Origin: Phormidesmis priestleyi ULC007 | GTDB taxonomy: Bacteria > Cyanobacteriota > Cyanobacteriia > Leptolyngbyales > Leptolyngbyaceae | DNA length: 64,000 nt | Reading direction: 5' to 3' | NCBI RefSeq assembly: GCF_001895925.1 | Contig: NZ_MPPI01000011.1 | Location: 40,253 to 104,252 of the forward strand | Part shown: piece by piece, positions 9,169-18,443 of the stretch | Numbering within the stretch: position 1 is the stretch's first letter | Layout: every line of letters starts with the position of its first letter | Made by a program: the position numbers and the translations under genes | The notes under the pieces: generated by a model | Seen by the model: only the letters and a program-made list of their open reading frames with translations | Databases searched by the model: none | Told to the model about the DNA's origin: nothing

Positions 9169-9743
9169 TTTAAGCAATTGTTTTTCAGGGTTGCGACTTG
9201 CTTGATTGAGAGTAAACTCGTTAATAAAATTTATTGTTCTTGCTTAATAGAAGTCTTTTATCAAATTGAAGAAATGTGACTTTTGCAACATTTTTATCTG
9301 AGATAGCTCTATCTATTAAGTCAACTCCTAGAGTTAGAAATCTCAGCTATCCACCTGATTCACGATCGGTTAACCCTTCTGCTACCATTAAACGCAGCGA
9401 CAAATTTATAGGACAGGTGATCTAAGATACAGGTATCTTATTCTCTGAAACCCTTACTGACATAGAGCTATCGCTTCTGAAAAAAGCTGGGAACCTTTTA
9501 GGTTTGATCTCCGTCGCCTCTTTAAGTGCGGTCGCGAAATCGGTAGGTAGCTTGGTTGCTTCCAATCAATTGGTTTAAGTCTTTTTATAGAAATCTATTG
9601 CTTAAACTCAAAAACGGCTCACTCAGTTAAAAATTAAATTGAGTTATCTGTCTCCTAACTTGCATAAACATTCAAGTTAATAACTATAAGACTTACAAGA
9701 CCTAAGACCGTTGTTTTATATCAAAGTTTGCTGGGGTGTTCTT
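9169..9743. other. 575 bp intergenic region, possibly structured
   Basis: No convincing gene. It contains small inverted repeats: AAGATAC/TATCTT around 9425-9443 and CCAATCAATTGG near 9571-9582, the latter followed by a T-rich stretch. The 9480-9560 part is noticeably less AT-rich than its flanks, which could mark a structured RNA. I matched it to no known RNA family. Confidence 0.4.
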
Positions 9744-9941
9744 ATGGCATTAATTCGTGAAGTGGTGCAACAGGCTCTGATCACTGGCTTATTGACGATC
9801 GAAGCTGAAGACCAACTGCGACAGCTTCTGTCAACCAAGTATGACCGAGAAGATTTGCGAGCCTTTATGACCCTGCAAACGGCGGCAATGGCTGGCTCGG
9901 TGAAGCAAGAATCTCGATGCTGCGTCTCATCGGCTCGATAG
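9744..9941 (+). CDS. Small conserved cyanobacterial protein
   Basis: 65 residues from the ATG at 9744, chosen because it begins the pattern [12 protein letters not shown] shared, from memory, by small cyanobacterial proteins; the frame is open to 9711. The core [20 protein letters not shown] and [10 protein letters not shown] is mostly amphipathic helix with no membrane segment. The C-terminus (VKQESR, then CCVSSAR) is probably variable. Function unknown. It has an unusually long upstream region and precedes ispG by about 125 bp on the same strand. Confidence 0.65.
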   Translation: MALIREVVQQALITGLLTIEAEDQLRQLLSTKYDREDLRAFMTLQTAAMAGSVKQESRCCVSSAR

Positions 9942-10065
9942 CCAAATTGAGGCATTTTTTGCACTGTGCGCTACAAATCAGACAAAACGGCTCCATCTAT
10001 GGCAATCTGAGAGACAGAGAGAATTTTCCCCTATTTTCATGCTGTCGAGTCTTAACAACAGCCGT

Positions 10066-11292
10066 ATGCAAACTTTGCCAATTCCTGCTACTTCTGCTCC
10101 GATTTCTAGCGAGCTATCTACAGACCCCGCCATTCAGCGTCGCAAAACCCGTCCCGTCCCGGTTGGCAGCATCACGATCGGAGGCAGTCACCCGGTTGCT
10201 GTTCAGTCCATGATCAACGAAGACACGTTAGACATTGAAGGATCAGTGGCAGCGATTCGGCGACTGCATGAGATTGGCTGCGAAATTGTCCGCGTGACCG
10301 TGCCGAGCATGGCCCACGCCAAAGCGATGGAAGAGATTCGCGATCGGCTGCACAAAACCTATCAGCCCGTGCCCCTCGTCGCTGATGTGCATCACAACGG
10401 CATGAAAATCGCGCTAGAAGTGGCGAAATATGTCGATAACGTGCGGATTAATCCCGGACTTTATGTGTTTGAAAAGCCTAAGAGCGATCGGACTGAATAC
10501 ACACCCGCAGAATTTAAAGAGATTGGGGACAAGATCTACGAAACCTTAGAGCCGCTGGTGGTGTCACTGCGCGACCAAAACAAATCTATGCGGATTGGGG
10601 TCAATCATGGCTCACTCTCAGAACGGATGCTGTTTACCTATGGCGACACGCCTGAAGGCATGGTCGAGTCGGCGCTAGAATTTATCCGGATTTGTGAATC
10701 GCTCAACTTTTACCACATCGAACTCTCGCTCAAGGCATCTAGAGTGCCTGTGATGTTGGCTGCAAACCGCCTGATGGTCAAGCGCATGAACGAGCTAGGC
10801 ATGGACTATCCCCTTCATCTAGGCGTGACTGAAGCGGGAGACGGCGAATATGGACGCATTAAATCTACGGCAGGCATTGGCACCCTTTTAGCAGAAGGAA
10901 TCGGCGACACCATTCGTGTTTCTCTGACTGAAGCGCCTGAGAAAGAAATTCCGGTCTGTTATGGCATCCTGCAAGCCTTGGGTCTGCGGCGAACGATGGT
11001 CGAATATGTAGCATGTCCGTCTTGCGGACGTACGCTATTCAACTTAGAGGAAGTCTTGCATCAAGTGAGAGACGCAACTCAGCATCTGACGGGGCTAAAC
11101 ATTGCTGTCATGGGTTGCATCGTCAACGGGCCGGGTGAAATGGCTGATGCTGACTATGGCTATGTTGGCAAGCAAGCTGGATTCATTTCTCTTTATCGTG
11201 GTCGAGACGAGATTAAAAAAGTCCCTGAAGCAGACGGCGTTCAGGAGTTGATTAATCTGATTAAAGGCGACGATCGCTGGGTTGATCCCTAA
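10066..11292 (+). CDS. ispG: (E)-4-hydroxy-3-methylbut-2-enyl-diphosphate synthase
   Basis: 408 residues from the ATG at 10066 ([12 protein letters not shown]); the frame is open further upstream to 10039 but the family start is nearer here. IspG converts MEcPP to HMBPP in the MEP isoprenoid pathway using a [4Fe-4S] cluster. The cluster-binding cysteines are visible in [10 protein letters not shown] and [10 protein letters not shown], and the TIM-barrel part contains [10 protein letters not shown] and VRINPG. Cyanobacterial enzymes of this type take electrons from ferredoxin. Another MEP-pathway gene, dxs, lies at 58.5 kb. A MITE-like element starts 3 bp after the stop. Confidence 0.97.
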   Translation: MQTLPIPATSAPISSELSTDPAIQRRKTRPVPVGSITIGGSHPVAVQSMINEDTLDIEGSVAAIRRLHEIGCEIVRVTVPSMAHAKAMEEIRDRLHKTYQPVPLVADVHHNGMKIALEVAKYVDNVRINPGLYVFEKPKSDRTEYTPAEFKEIGDKIYETLEPLVVSLRDQNKSMRIGVNHGSLSERMLFTYGDTPEGMVESALEFIRICESLNFYHIELSLKASRVPVMLAANRLMVKRMNELGMDYPLHLGVTEAGDGEYGRIKSTAGIGTLLAEGIGDTIRVSLTEAPEKEIPVCYGILQALGLRRTMVEYVACPSCGRTLFNLEEVLHQVRDATQHLTGLNIAVMGCIVNGPGEMADADYGYVGKQAGFISLYRGRDEIKKVPEADGVQELINLIKGDDRWVDP

Positions 11293-11295
11293 CAA

Positions 11296-11459
11296 AATGT
11301 CAGTTCGATGAGTTCTTTCGCTTCGTTCTTCAAGGCTTCTGCCCCCTAGATCCCCCATTCTGGGGGACTTTGAACCGGAAATCTTGGCTTGAAGTTCCCC
11401 AAACTTGGGGGATTTAGGGGGCACGACAAACTGTAACGAAGCCGTCGAATTCAGGCGTT
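11296..11459 (-). mobile_element. MITE-like element, copy 2 (inverted orientation)
   Basis: 164 bp, oriented opposite to copies 1, 3 and 4. On the plus strand it runs from AATGTCAGTTCGATGAG, through GGCTTCTGCCCCCTAGATC and the central G/C palindromes, to CCGTCGAATTCAGGCGTT. Flanking direct repeats are not obvious. It occupies the space between the ispG stop and what appears to be the ispG terminator, overlapping the first stem arm. Confidence 0.72.
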
Positions 11460-11487
11460 CAAATCATACGATCTGAACGCCTTTTTT
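11453..11487 (+). terminator. Intrinsic terminator of ispG
   Basis: AGGCGTTCA and TGAACGCCT form a perfect 9-bp stem with a 12-base loop, followed by a run of T. It is the first intrinsic terminator after ispG on the plus strand. The left arm overlaps the end of MITE copy 2. Confidence 0.85.
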
Positions 11488-11512
11488 ATAGGTAGGGTTC
11501 TGCAATCAATTT

Positions 11513-12928
11513 TTATGATTCAACCAATGGGCTATCTAGACGCGGTTGGTAGGTGTAGAAACTGGCAATCAACCCGATCGTCAGCCACCAAAGTGTATTC
11601 ACCGCCGGACGGTAAAGCACCGTATCGACCAAACCATGCCCCAACATAGCGGCTAGGGCACCAATAATGCCAATCAGCCAAAAACCATCGCGATCGCCCA
11701 GTTGTCTGAGTCGCTTGAGCTGCACAAAGCCCTGACTAAACGTCACCAGCAATAGCCACAAGAACGCAAATAAACCAATGATTCCGGTTTCAACCGCCAC
11801 TTCTAGCAGAATTGAGTAAGCACTCAGCGCACTAAATCGCGCTCTCTGATAAAGCGGATAGATCTTCTTAAACGGCGGATCACCGGGGCCGATTCCCAAA
11901 ACTGGATAGTCTTGAATCATTTGCACAACCGAAGTCCACACATTGAGTCGGAAATTATTGCTGCTGTCGCCCCGTCCGGCAAAAATGCTGCTGACTCGAT
12001 AGCGCAACTGAGGTATCAAGACTACGGCGAGAATAAACAAGCCTGCGATCGTCCCCAAGGCGATCGGAAGTGCCCAAATTCTCCAAAAGCGCGGCAGTGC
12101 TGCACTCCACCAATACAACAGCAAAATCAGCAGCGTTAGCATCAACACGACCAAGCCGATCCAGCCGCCTCGACTCCCGGTGTAATAGAGACACATAAAA
12201 TTGACGATCGTCATCGTGATCGCCAAGAGTTTTGGCACCCAACTGCGCCAGGCAAAGATCGCGGCAACACTCAACGCGATCGCAGGCAGCAAATATCCTG
12301 CTAATAGATTGGGATTGCCCAAAAAGCTGTAAACTCTCACCACTTCAGCGTTTGGAGATTCTGGATCAACCCAGGTTGCTAAAGCCTCCGCGCCAAAAAA
12401 CTGTTGATGAATGCCGTAAACGCTCATCAACAGCGCAACGTGTAGATAAAGCGAAATCAGCCACGATCGCAGCCGAGACGACCTTAACACCCGCGCGGCT
12501 AAAGCAAATAGCAGCACATAGAGCGTCAGTTTGCTCCATCCGGTAAACGCCAACTTTTTGACCGGAGACATCGCCGCCGCGATCGTGGCCACTCCCCAAT
12601 AGAGCGACACCATCAGATGAATCGGTGTAAACCCCGAACCCAAAACCGCTTTTTGCTCTGAGTCAAAGCCCCGATCGTCCGAAACGGTTAACAATGCCCA
12701 ATAACAACCGCAGGCAAAGAGCAAAACTCCTGCCAAGTCACTTGAGACAAACGGAGTCAACCCAAAAACCGTGCCGAGGAGTGCCGCTCCGATCGGGTCT
12801 GCCCACTGCATGAACACACTGCGCTTACGCCATGCTTGCAGCGGCCCGACGAGTCGATGCAGATAGCTAGAGCCGCGCCACCGATAGAGCGGCAGTGCTG
12901 ATAGGGTGATCTGTTGCCACGGATTCAT
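11513..12928 (-). CDS. ictB: IctB family protein (O-antigen ligase-like membrane protein)
   Basis: 471 residues from the ATG at 12928 (MNPWQQITLSALPLYRWRG), the typical family start; the frame is open to 12985. About ten or more transmembrane helices are visible, with a Wzy_C/O-antigen-ligase-type core: YTGSRGGWIGL, a large loop, then GIGPGDPPFKKIYPLYQ. IctB was first described as a putative bicarbonate transporter in Synechococcus, but the family resembles polysaccharide ligases and its biochemical role is debated. It is last in a minus-strand series after a degenerate kinase gene. Confidence 0.88.
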   Translation of the reverse strand: MNPWQQITLSALPLYRWRGSSYLHRLVGPLQAWRKRSVFMQWADPIGAALLGTVFGLTPFVSSDLAGVLLFACGCYWALLTVSDDRGFDSEQKAVLGSGFTPIHLMVSLYWGVATIAAAMSPVKKLAFTGWSKLTLYVLLFALAARVLRSSRLRSWLISLYLHVALLMSVYGIHQQFFGAEALATWVDPESPNAEVVRVYSFLGNPNLLAGYLLPAIALSVAAIFAWRSWVPKLLAITMTIVNFMCLYYTGSRGGWIGLVVLMLTLLILLLYWWSAALPRFWRIWALPIALGTIAGLFILAVVLIPQLRYRVSSIFAGRGDSSNNFRLNVWTSVVQMIQDYPVLGIGPGDPPFKKIYPLYQRARFSALSAYSILLEVAVETGIIGLFAFLWLLLVTFSQGFVQLKRLRQLGDRDGFWLIGIIGALAAMLGHGLVDTVLYRPAVNTLWWLTIGLIASFYTYQPRLDSPLVES

Positions 12929-13023
12929 ACGCGATTTCCAAAGCTTTAGAGAATAATAGCCAAGCCGCCTTTGGGCTATGGTCAATTATCCTCAAAAACG
13001 GATCGTTGGCAAGCGGTAGTGAC

Positions 13024-14451
13024 TTATGGGTTAACTGCGCTTAATCGAGGCAGCGTCACTACATATCGATGTCCCGGCTCAGAGCCGCCTTGAATGAGAA
13101 TTTTTCCGCCGTGCATCTCTGCCAGTTGGAGGCTCAACAATAGCCCCAAGTTTTTGCGAAGAACTTCTGCCTCGATCGCCTCTGAGACCGCTTCATAATC
13201 TGCGATCGTCGCCGTTGACATCAGGTTATAGTCCGACAATCTACTGCCATTGCCGTTTGCGTAATCGCCGTAGCCTAAGCTCATCAGAGCCACAGACCCC
13301 GCAGGCTGGGACGCATAAATCTCTGAATAGCCAAGTTCTTCATCAAAGCACGGATGCGATGACCAAACGGTCAATCTCAGCCCACTACCCTTATGAGAAA
13401 CATGGAAGCGAATCAGACTCCCGGCATTAGACGCTTGAATCACACTAAACATCAGGTGATAAAGCATCTGCCGAATCTTTTCTTTATCTAACATCCAGAT
13501 GCGGCTGCCAGGTTCGACTGAGAGCCTGATTTTTTGCTCTCGGCGGTGAGCGGCTTGCTCTAGAGTGCCGATCGCTTGCTGACAGAGCATCTCAATATCG
13601 ACTGACGAAAGATTAAGCGACTGGGCGCTATCCTCCATTTGAGAGAGTTCTAAAATTTCTTTAACCAGAGAGAGCAGATATTGTCCACTTTGATGAATGA
13701 TGTCTAAGTATTCTTTCTGTTTAGGGGTTAGAGGGCCGTATATTTCTCGACTTAAAACGCTTGCCATGCCCATCACTGACGTGAGGGGAGTCCGCAGTTC
13801 TTGAGCAAGCTGGGCGAGTAGCTCGAACTTAATAGAATGGGTTGAAGAGTTCTGGGGCTGAGGGTCGATCGCCGCTGACTCAACGCTAACTTGATTTTTG
13901 GTTAGGTAAGTGCGCTCATATTCACTCATGCTGAGGCGAGCCGTGAGAGCCAAAAATTCTTGATCTTTGACCGTGAAGATTCGTGGCACCAGATCCATGA
14001 CCGCCAGTGAGCCAATACACTCTCCGCTAGAGGTGATGAGGGGTGCGCCCATGTAGGCACGAATTCCATATTGTTGAGCAAGAATGCTATTGGCGAAGGC
14101 AGGATAATTTAGGGTGTCGTCGATCGCCACCACTTGATGACTGTCTATGACATGAATGCAAAACGACTCATCACGGGGCAGTTCACGAGAAACCGCCAAG
14201 TCATTCATCAAGCCTAACCGCGCCAGCCCTACAGCCGACTTAAACCATTGGCGATCTTGAGCGATCAAGCCCAAGATTCCGATCGGAGCCTCTAAAAAAT
14301 GAGCAGCGGTCTGAGTTGCCTCCTCAAAAATTGGAACGCTATCTGTTTCTAGCAAGCCCAACTCTGTCAATATCGACAGACGCTGCTGCTCACGTACCGC
14401 AACCGTTAAACCATCTAAGCGACAAAAAAGTCTGCTTTCAGGGATTCCCAT
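13024..14451 (-). CDS. GAF-domain histidine-kinase-like protein lacking the phospho-acceptor His
   Basis: 475 residues from the ATG at 14451; a TTG at 14574 would add 41 residues without family similarity. An N-terminal GAF domain (about residues 20-185; FEEATQTAAHFLEAPIGILG, later MGAPLITSSGECIGSLAVMD) precedes a DHp-like helix pair. At the H-box the sequence is AQLAQELRTPLTSVMGM: the usual SHELRTP histidine is Gln (residue 217). The ATPase part is also degenerate, with LYHLMFSVIQAS where LxNLLxNA is expected and LGLLLSLQLAEMHGG in place of a G2 box. It probably senses or scaffolds and does not autophosphorylate. It lies downstream of gun4. Confidence 0.8.
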   Translation of the reverse strand: MGIPESRLFCRLDGLTVAVREQQRLSILTELGLLETDSVPIFEEATQTAAHFLEAPIGILGLIAQDRQWFKSAVGLARLGLMNDLAVSRELPRDESFCIHVIDSHQVVAIDDTLNYPAFANSILAQQYGIRAYMGAPLITSSGECIGSLAVMDLVPRIFTVKDQEFLALTARLSMSEYERTYLTKNQVSVESAAIDPQPQNSSTHSIKFELLAQLAQELRTPLTSVMGMASVLSREIYGPLTPKQKEYLDIIHQSGQYLLSLVKEILELSQMEDSAQSLNLSSVDIEMLCQQAIGTLEQAAHRREQKIRLSVEPGSRIWMLDKEKIRQMLYHLMFSVIQASNAGSLIRFHVSHKGSGLRLTVWSSHPCFDEELGYSEIYASQPAGSVALMSLGYGDYANGNGSRLSDYNLMSTATIADYEAVSEAIEAEVLRKNLGLLLSLQLAEMHGGKILIQGGSEPGHRYVVTLPRLSAVNP

Positions 14452-14663
14452 TCCAACCCCAGCCCCTATAAATAAATCCGTGAGATTATGCAATCGAGGA
14501 GACTTCTTTATAGAACAGTCTTCATCTACACCAAGACTGCCCTCGCCTTGTGCCACACGAACGGTTATATGCAAGGGAGATTACTGAAGTTTGGGAGGTA
14601 CGCGTCTGATGCGATCGAAAAAATCACTGAATCGTTAGCAATTTTACACAAGATAATCGATCG

Positions 14664-15413
14664 CTACTCAAACCAGGCTGGGTGATCGAGCAGAGCCGCA
14701 ATCACCCGCACCCCACGGAGTTGATTGGACAAGGGGAGATGTCCTCTCGGAGCGCTGAGGTTCCAGGTAAACTCATTTGGGTAGCGAGTCCAGTTGTTGC
14801 CTGACTTCCAGCCAATTTTTTCCCAAAGCTTATCCCAGTTTTTGCCGACACCCAGCCAGATCTCGCGCTGCACTGAAAACCCAAATCGACTGTTTGAATG
14901 GGCCAGCCAAAGGGCGTTGATCGTCTGCAAGTCCACTGACGCGAGGCTTTCGATCTCGGTGAAATAGATCCACTTGCGCTGCACAGCCGCCGACCCTGCA
15001 AGCTCACAAAGCTTTTGAATGGTTGACTTGTCGGCTGCCTCAAACTCTTGCTTGGCCAAAATCTGCTGAAGCGGTGCATAGTCGAGGTTGTGCTGCGATC
15101 GTAAGGGCACCGTCCCGGTTGGAAAATGCTGCTGAAGAAAATCAACGACTTGAGTGGCGCGTGTGTTAAACAGCGCTTGATAAACGGCTGCCTCAACGAC
15201 TTTGATCGGAGTTTTGCTCGATCGTCCTTGATCTAAGCCAGGTTGACGCTCTAGCAAAAATTCCATTAAGACCGCTAGACCTGCGTCTCCTACGGCAATC
15301 AACTCGTTAATGATCTGTAGCTGAATTTTCTCTGGCTCAGATCGCAGCTTATATTGCAAGGTGGCGACGCTGGCGGGAATGTTGAGAGCCGAAGCGGTAT
15401 CTAGGTTAGTCAT
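14664..15413 (-). CDS. gun4: GUN4 domain-containing protein
   Basis: 249 residues. The N-terminal 90 or so residues are helical (ARM/HEAT-like, LQYKLRSEPEKIQLQIINEL). The C-terminal GUN4 core follows, with DYAPLQQILAKQEFEAADKST and GRFGFSVQREIW-like text (here NSRFGFSVQREIWLGVG). GUN4 binds protoporphyrin IX and Mg-protoporphyrin IX and stimulates Mg-chelatase in chlorophyll synthesis. Length and architecture match cyanobacterial Gun4. It sits 34 bp downstream of rfaE2, so co-transcription is likely. Confidence 0.93.
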   Translation of the reverse strand: MTNLDTASALNIPASVATLQYKLRSEPEKIQLQIINELIAVGDAGLAVLMEFLLERQPGLDQGRSSKTPIKVVEAAVYQALFNTRATQVVDFLQQHFPTGTVPLRSQHNLDYAPLQQILAKQEFEAADKSTIQKLCELAGSAAVQRKWIYFTEIESLASVDLQTINALWLAHSNSRFGFSVQREIWLGVGKNWDKLWEKIGWKSGNNWTRYPNEFTWNLSAPRGHLPLSNQLRGVRVIAALLDHPAWFE

Positions 15414-15447
15414 GAAACGATTTATTCCAGATTGCGGCAGTGAAGGG

Positions 15448-15942
15448 CTAGGAATTTAAGATGCGGCGAATGATGGCACTCGTAGAACTAGGGATTTCAA
15501 CCTGAATCAGTTTGACGTGCCCCCCATAAGCGTGAACGATCGACGCTTCGGGCAACGTTTCAATTCTATAGTCTCCCCCCTTAGCATAGATCTCTGGCTG
15601 GAGCGCTTCAACCAATTGAGCCGCAGTTGGCTCAGAAAATAGCACGACTCCATCGACTGATCTGAGGGCGGCTAGCACTTCTGCCCGTTGCAGTTCGGGC
15701 ACGATCGGTCTAGCGGGTGCCCCATCAGCTTGAGGTTTGATGGTTTGCACCGATCGATCGCTGTTTAGCCCTACGATCAGCGATCGTCCGAGCAGTTTCG
15801 CAGCGTGCAAATATCGCACATGCCCTGCGTGGAGCAGATCAAAACAGCCGTTTGTAAACACTAGCGGTCGCCATTTTTGGGGATCGGTAGCGATCGCCTG
15901 TTTCAGTTCGCTCAAACTATAAATATTAGACCGATTCTCCAT
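15448..15942 (-). CDS. rfaE2: D-glycero-beta-D-manno-heptose 1-phosphate adenylyltransferase-type nucleotidyltransferase
   Basis: 164 residues from the ATG at 15942 (MENRSNIYSLSELKQ); the frame continues upstream to 16023 into the preceding gene. It is a single nucleotidyltransferase domain with the HxGH-type motif FTNGCFDLLHAGHVRYL and a later EIPSSTSAIIRRIL where the family has the S-T-S/T signature. In gammaproteobacteria this activity is half of the bifunctional HldE and makes ADP-heptose for LPS. No sugar kinase half is fused or adjacent. The actual substrate in a cyanobacterium is uncertain. It is spaced 13 bp from the response-regulator gene. Confidence 0.85.
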   Translation of the reverse strand: MENRSNIYSLSELKQAIATDPQKWRPLVFTNGCFDLLHAGHVRYLHAAKLLGRSLIVGLNSDRSVQTIKPQADGAPARPIVPELQRAEVLAALRSVDGVVLFSEPTAAQLVEALQPEIYAKGGDYRIETLPEASIVHAYGGHVKLIQVEIPSSTSAIIRRILNS

Positions 15943-15955
15943 CTCACCCCATCCT

Positions 15956-16633
15956 CTAATTCTCAGCCACTTCTTCCTGAGAAGACGGTTCGATCGGGAG
16001 GCGATATCCCTGCTCAAACGCAAACCGAACTAGCTGCGATCGGTTCTCTAATTGAAGCTTGCTGAGAATATTACTAAGATGAGTTTGCACTGTGCGGGGG
16101 CTAACAAACAAGTGATCGCCAATTTGCTTATTGGTATAGCCTTGAATCACTTCCCAAAAAACCTTCTCTTCAGCAGGCGTTAACGGCAGAGGGGGCGGAG
16201 TGGGAATTTGGGCAGGAATGCTCTTAGATTGCTGCATTAAACGCACGATTTCGGAGTGCATTCGGCGCGATCGCTCTAGCTGCGCCTCAATTTTTGCCAG
16301 GAGTTCTTTGGGTTCAAACGGTTTGATTAAATAGTCATCTGCTCCGATCGAATGCCCTTGAACTCGATCTTCGATGTCACTTTTGCTTGACAAAAAAATA
16401 AACGGCACTAGCTGCCCCGATCGAGTGGCTCTCAATCGCCGACAAAATTCATAGCCGTCCATTTCGGGCATCAGCACATCAGAAACGATCAGATCGGCGG
16501 GATCTTGCTCAAAAATCTTAAAGGCTTCCACCCCCGACGCAGCATCTTGAACCAGGTATCTGCGTTTTTCTAAATATCGGGTGAGTGCTGTCCGCAGGGT
16601 TGTATCATCGTCAACTACCAGAATTTTCTTCAT
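15956..16633 (-). CDS. NarL/LuxR-type response regulator (Ycf29-like)
   Basis: 225 residues. The receiver domain (1-120) has acidic pocket residues in VVDDD, the phospho-acceptor Asp in DLIVSDVLMPEMDG, Thr/Ser in FLSSKS and Lys in LIKPFEPKE. After a Pro-rich linker a LuxR-type helix-turn-helix follows (LTPAEEKVFWEVIQGYTNKQI, then VSPRTVQTHLSNILSKLQL). It resembles the Ycf29 regulators of cyanobacteria and red plastids. It heads a minus-strand run containing rfaE2, gun4, a degenerate kinase and ictB. No partner kinase is adjacent except the degenerate one. Confidence 0.85.
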   Translation of the reverse strand: MKKILVVDDDTTLRTALTRYLEKRRYLVQDAASGVEAFKIFEQDPADLIVSDVLMPEMDGYEFCRRLRATRSGQLVPFIFLSSKSDIEDRVQGHSIGADDYLIKPFEPKELLAKIEAQLERSRRMHSEIVRLMQQSKSIPAQIPTPPPLPLTPAEEKVFWEVIQGYTNKQIGDHLFVSPRTVQTHLSNILSKLQLENRSQLVRFAFEQGYRLPIEPSSQEEVAEN

Positions 16634-16980
16634 TCACGTCTCCAGGCAGTCAATTAAGCCGCCTCTAGCTTGCTTCGAGCGATCGTTGGCAGAAATCTAC
16701 ACAAAATTATCAGATGAGACGAGATGAACTCTCGATCAAAAACCGTTCTTGCCACTTCATCGTATTTTAGAATTCTTTGATGCTGCTTAGTTCTACTGAA
16801 TTTAGTATCAAGAATTGATGAAGAAATACTCACTACGTGATCGATCAGGCTTCACAAAATTCTGATAGCCTACCAAGACGGCGCTGATCGCTGCGTTTAA
16901 GGCAAGCCTCTCGTAGATGACGCTTTGAATTGAGATCGCCTCTAAGACGTTAGTAACTGACCCTTTCTCACTAAAAATCT
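16634..16980. other. Divergent intergenic region between response regulator and icd
   Basis: 347 bp without a gene. It must hold the promoters of both divergent genes. I see no clear GTA-N8-TAC (NtcA) site and no obvious riboswitch or terminator. Confidence 0.4.
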
Positions 16981-18399
16981 ATGTACGAAAAAATCACTCC
17001 TCCGAGCACAGGTGAAGCCATCACCTTTAAAGACGGTGAACCGATCGTCCCTGATCACCCGATTATTCCATTTATTCGAGGCGACGGCACGGGGATCGAT
17101 TTGTGGCCTGCCTCTGAGAAGGTATTTGATGCTGCGGTCAAAGCCGCTTATGGGGATCAGCGCAAGATCACCTGGTTCAAGGTCTACGCAGGCGATGAAG
17201 CGTGTGAACGGTATGGCACTTATCAATATTTGCCAGAAGACACGCTAGCCGCGATTCGAGAGTTTGGGGTGGCGATTAAGGGGCCGTTGACGACTCCGAT
17301 CGGCGGTGGCATTCGATCGCTAAACGTCGCTTTACGCCAGATCTTTGACCTTTATGCTTGCGTTCGTCCCTGCAAATATTACACGGGCACACCGTCTCCT
17401 CACAAAACTCCAGAGAAGCTAGATGTAATTATTTATCGTGAGAATACGGAGGATATTTATTTGGGGATCGAGTGGAAACAGGGCAGTGAGATGGGCGATC
17501 GCTTGATCAAACTGCTCAACGAAGACTTGATCCCCAACACGCCCGAACACGGCAAAAAGCAGATTCCGCTCGATTCTGGAATTGGCATCAAACCGATTAG
17601 CAAAAAGGGATCTCAGCGATTGGTTCGGCGGGCAATGCAGCACGCTCTGCGGTTGCCCAAAAATAAGCAAATGGTGACGCTCGTTCACAAAGGCAACATC
17701 ATGAAATATACCGAAGGGGCGTTTCGAGATTGGGGCTATGAGTTGGCGATCGACGAGTTTCGAGCCGAATGCGTGACTGAGCGCGAGTCTTGGATTCTCG
17801 GCAACAAAGAGAAAAATCCAGATCTTTCTCTCGAAGACAATGCTCGTCAGATTGATCCCGGTTATGATTCCCTGACCTCTGAGAAGCAAGCCGCGATCTG
17901 CGAAGAAGTCAAATCTGTCTTAGATGCAATTTGGGAGACTCACGGATCGGGGCAGTGGCGCGAGAAAGTGATGGTCAACGATCGCATCGCTGACAGCATT
18001 TTTCAGCAGATTCAAACGCGCCCCGACGAATATTCGATTTTGGCGACGATGAATCTCAACGGCGATTATTTATCCGATGCGGCGGCGGCGATCGTAGGCG
18101 GTTTGGGCATGGGCCCCGGTGCTAATATCGGCGATTCGTCTGCGATTTTTGAAGCAACTCACGGCACCGCCCCTAAACACGCAGGACTCGATCGCGTCAA
18201 TCCCGGTTCTGTGATTCTCTCTGGCGTGATGATGCTGGAGTTTATGGGCTGGCAAGAAGCGGCAGATTTGATTAAGAAAGGGTTGAGCGCGGCGATCGCC
18301 AACGGTGAGGTCACTTACGATTTAGCCCGGATGATGGAGCCGCCGGTTGAGCCATTGAAATGTTCTGAGTTTGCAGATGCGATCATCAGCCATTTCTAA
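16981..18399 (+). CDS. icd: Isocitrate dehydrogenase (NADP-dependent)
   Basis: 472 residues, matching cyanobacterial IDH length. It oxidises isocitrate to 2-oxoglutarate, which is the nitrogen-status signal in cyanobacteria. Diagnostic stretches are [37 protein letters not shown], the substrate-binding YRENTEDIY region and [31 protein letters not shown] marks the coenzyme side. It is monocistronic by context, divergent from the response regulator upstream and convergent with ndhO downstream. Confidence 0.97.
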   Translation: MYEKITPPSTGEAITFKDGEPIVPDHPIIPFIRGDGTGIDLWPASEKVFDAAVKAAYGDQRKITWFKVYAGDEACERYGTYQYLPEDTLAAIREFGVAIKGPLTTPIGGGIRSLNVALRQIFDLYACVRPCKYYTGTPSPHKTPEKLDVIIYRENTEDIYLGIEWKQGSEMGDRLIKLLNEDLIPNTPEHGKKQIPLDSGIGIKPISKKGSQRLVRRAMQHALRLPKNKQMVTLVHKGNIMKYTEGAFRDWGYELAIDEFRAECVTERESWILGNKEKNPDLSLEDNARQIDPGYDSLTSEKQAAICEEVKSVLDAIWETHGSGQWREKVMVNDRIADSIFQQIQTRPDEYSILATMNLNGDYLSDAAAAIVGGLGMGPGANIGDSSAIFEATHGTAPKHAGLDRVNPGSVILSGVMMLEFMGWQEAADLIKKGLSAAIANGEVTYDLARMMEPPVEPLKCSEFADAIISHF

Positions 18400-18403
18400 A
18401 CTT

Positions 18404-18431
18404 GTAGGGACGTTCTATAGAATGTCCCTAC
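18404..18431. repeat. 28-base near-perfect palindrome downstream of icd
   Basis: It starts GTAGGGACGTTC and ends GAATGTCCCTAC; only one position breaks the palindrome. It lies 4 bp after the icd stop and before the convergent ndhO stop, so it could act as a 3'-end structure for both. A related 28-mer with the same first 11 bases is at 39268. Confidence 0.65.
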
Positions 18432-18443
18432 GCCATAATACGA

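Noticed and set aside
16942-17226. Open frame antisense to the start of icd
   Set aside because: Overlaps the well-supported icd coding region and its leader with no ribosome site or family resemblance.
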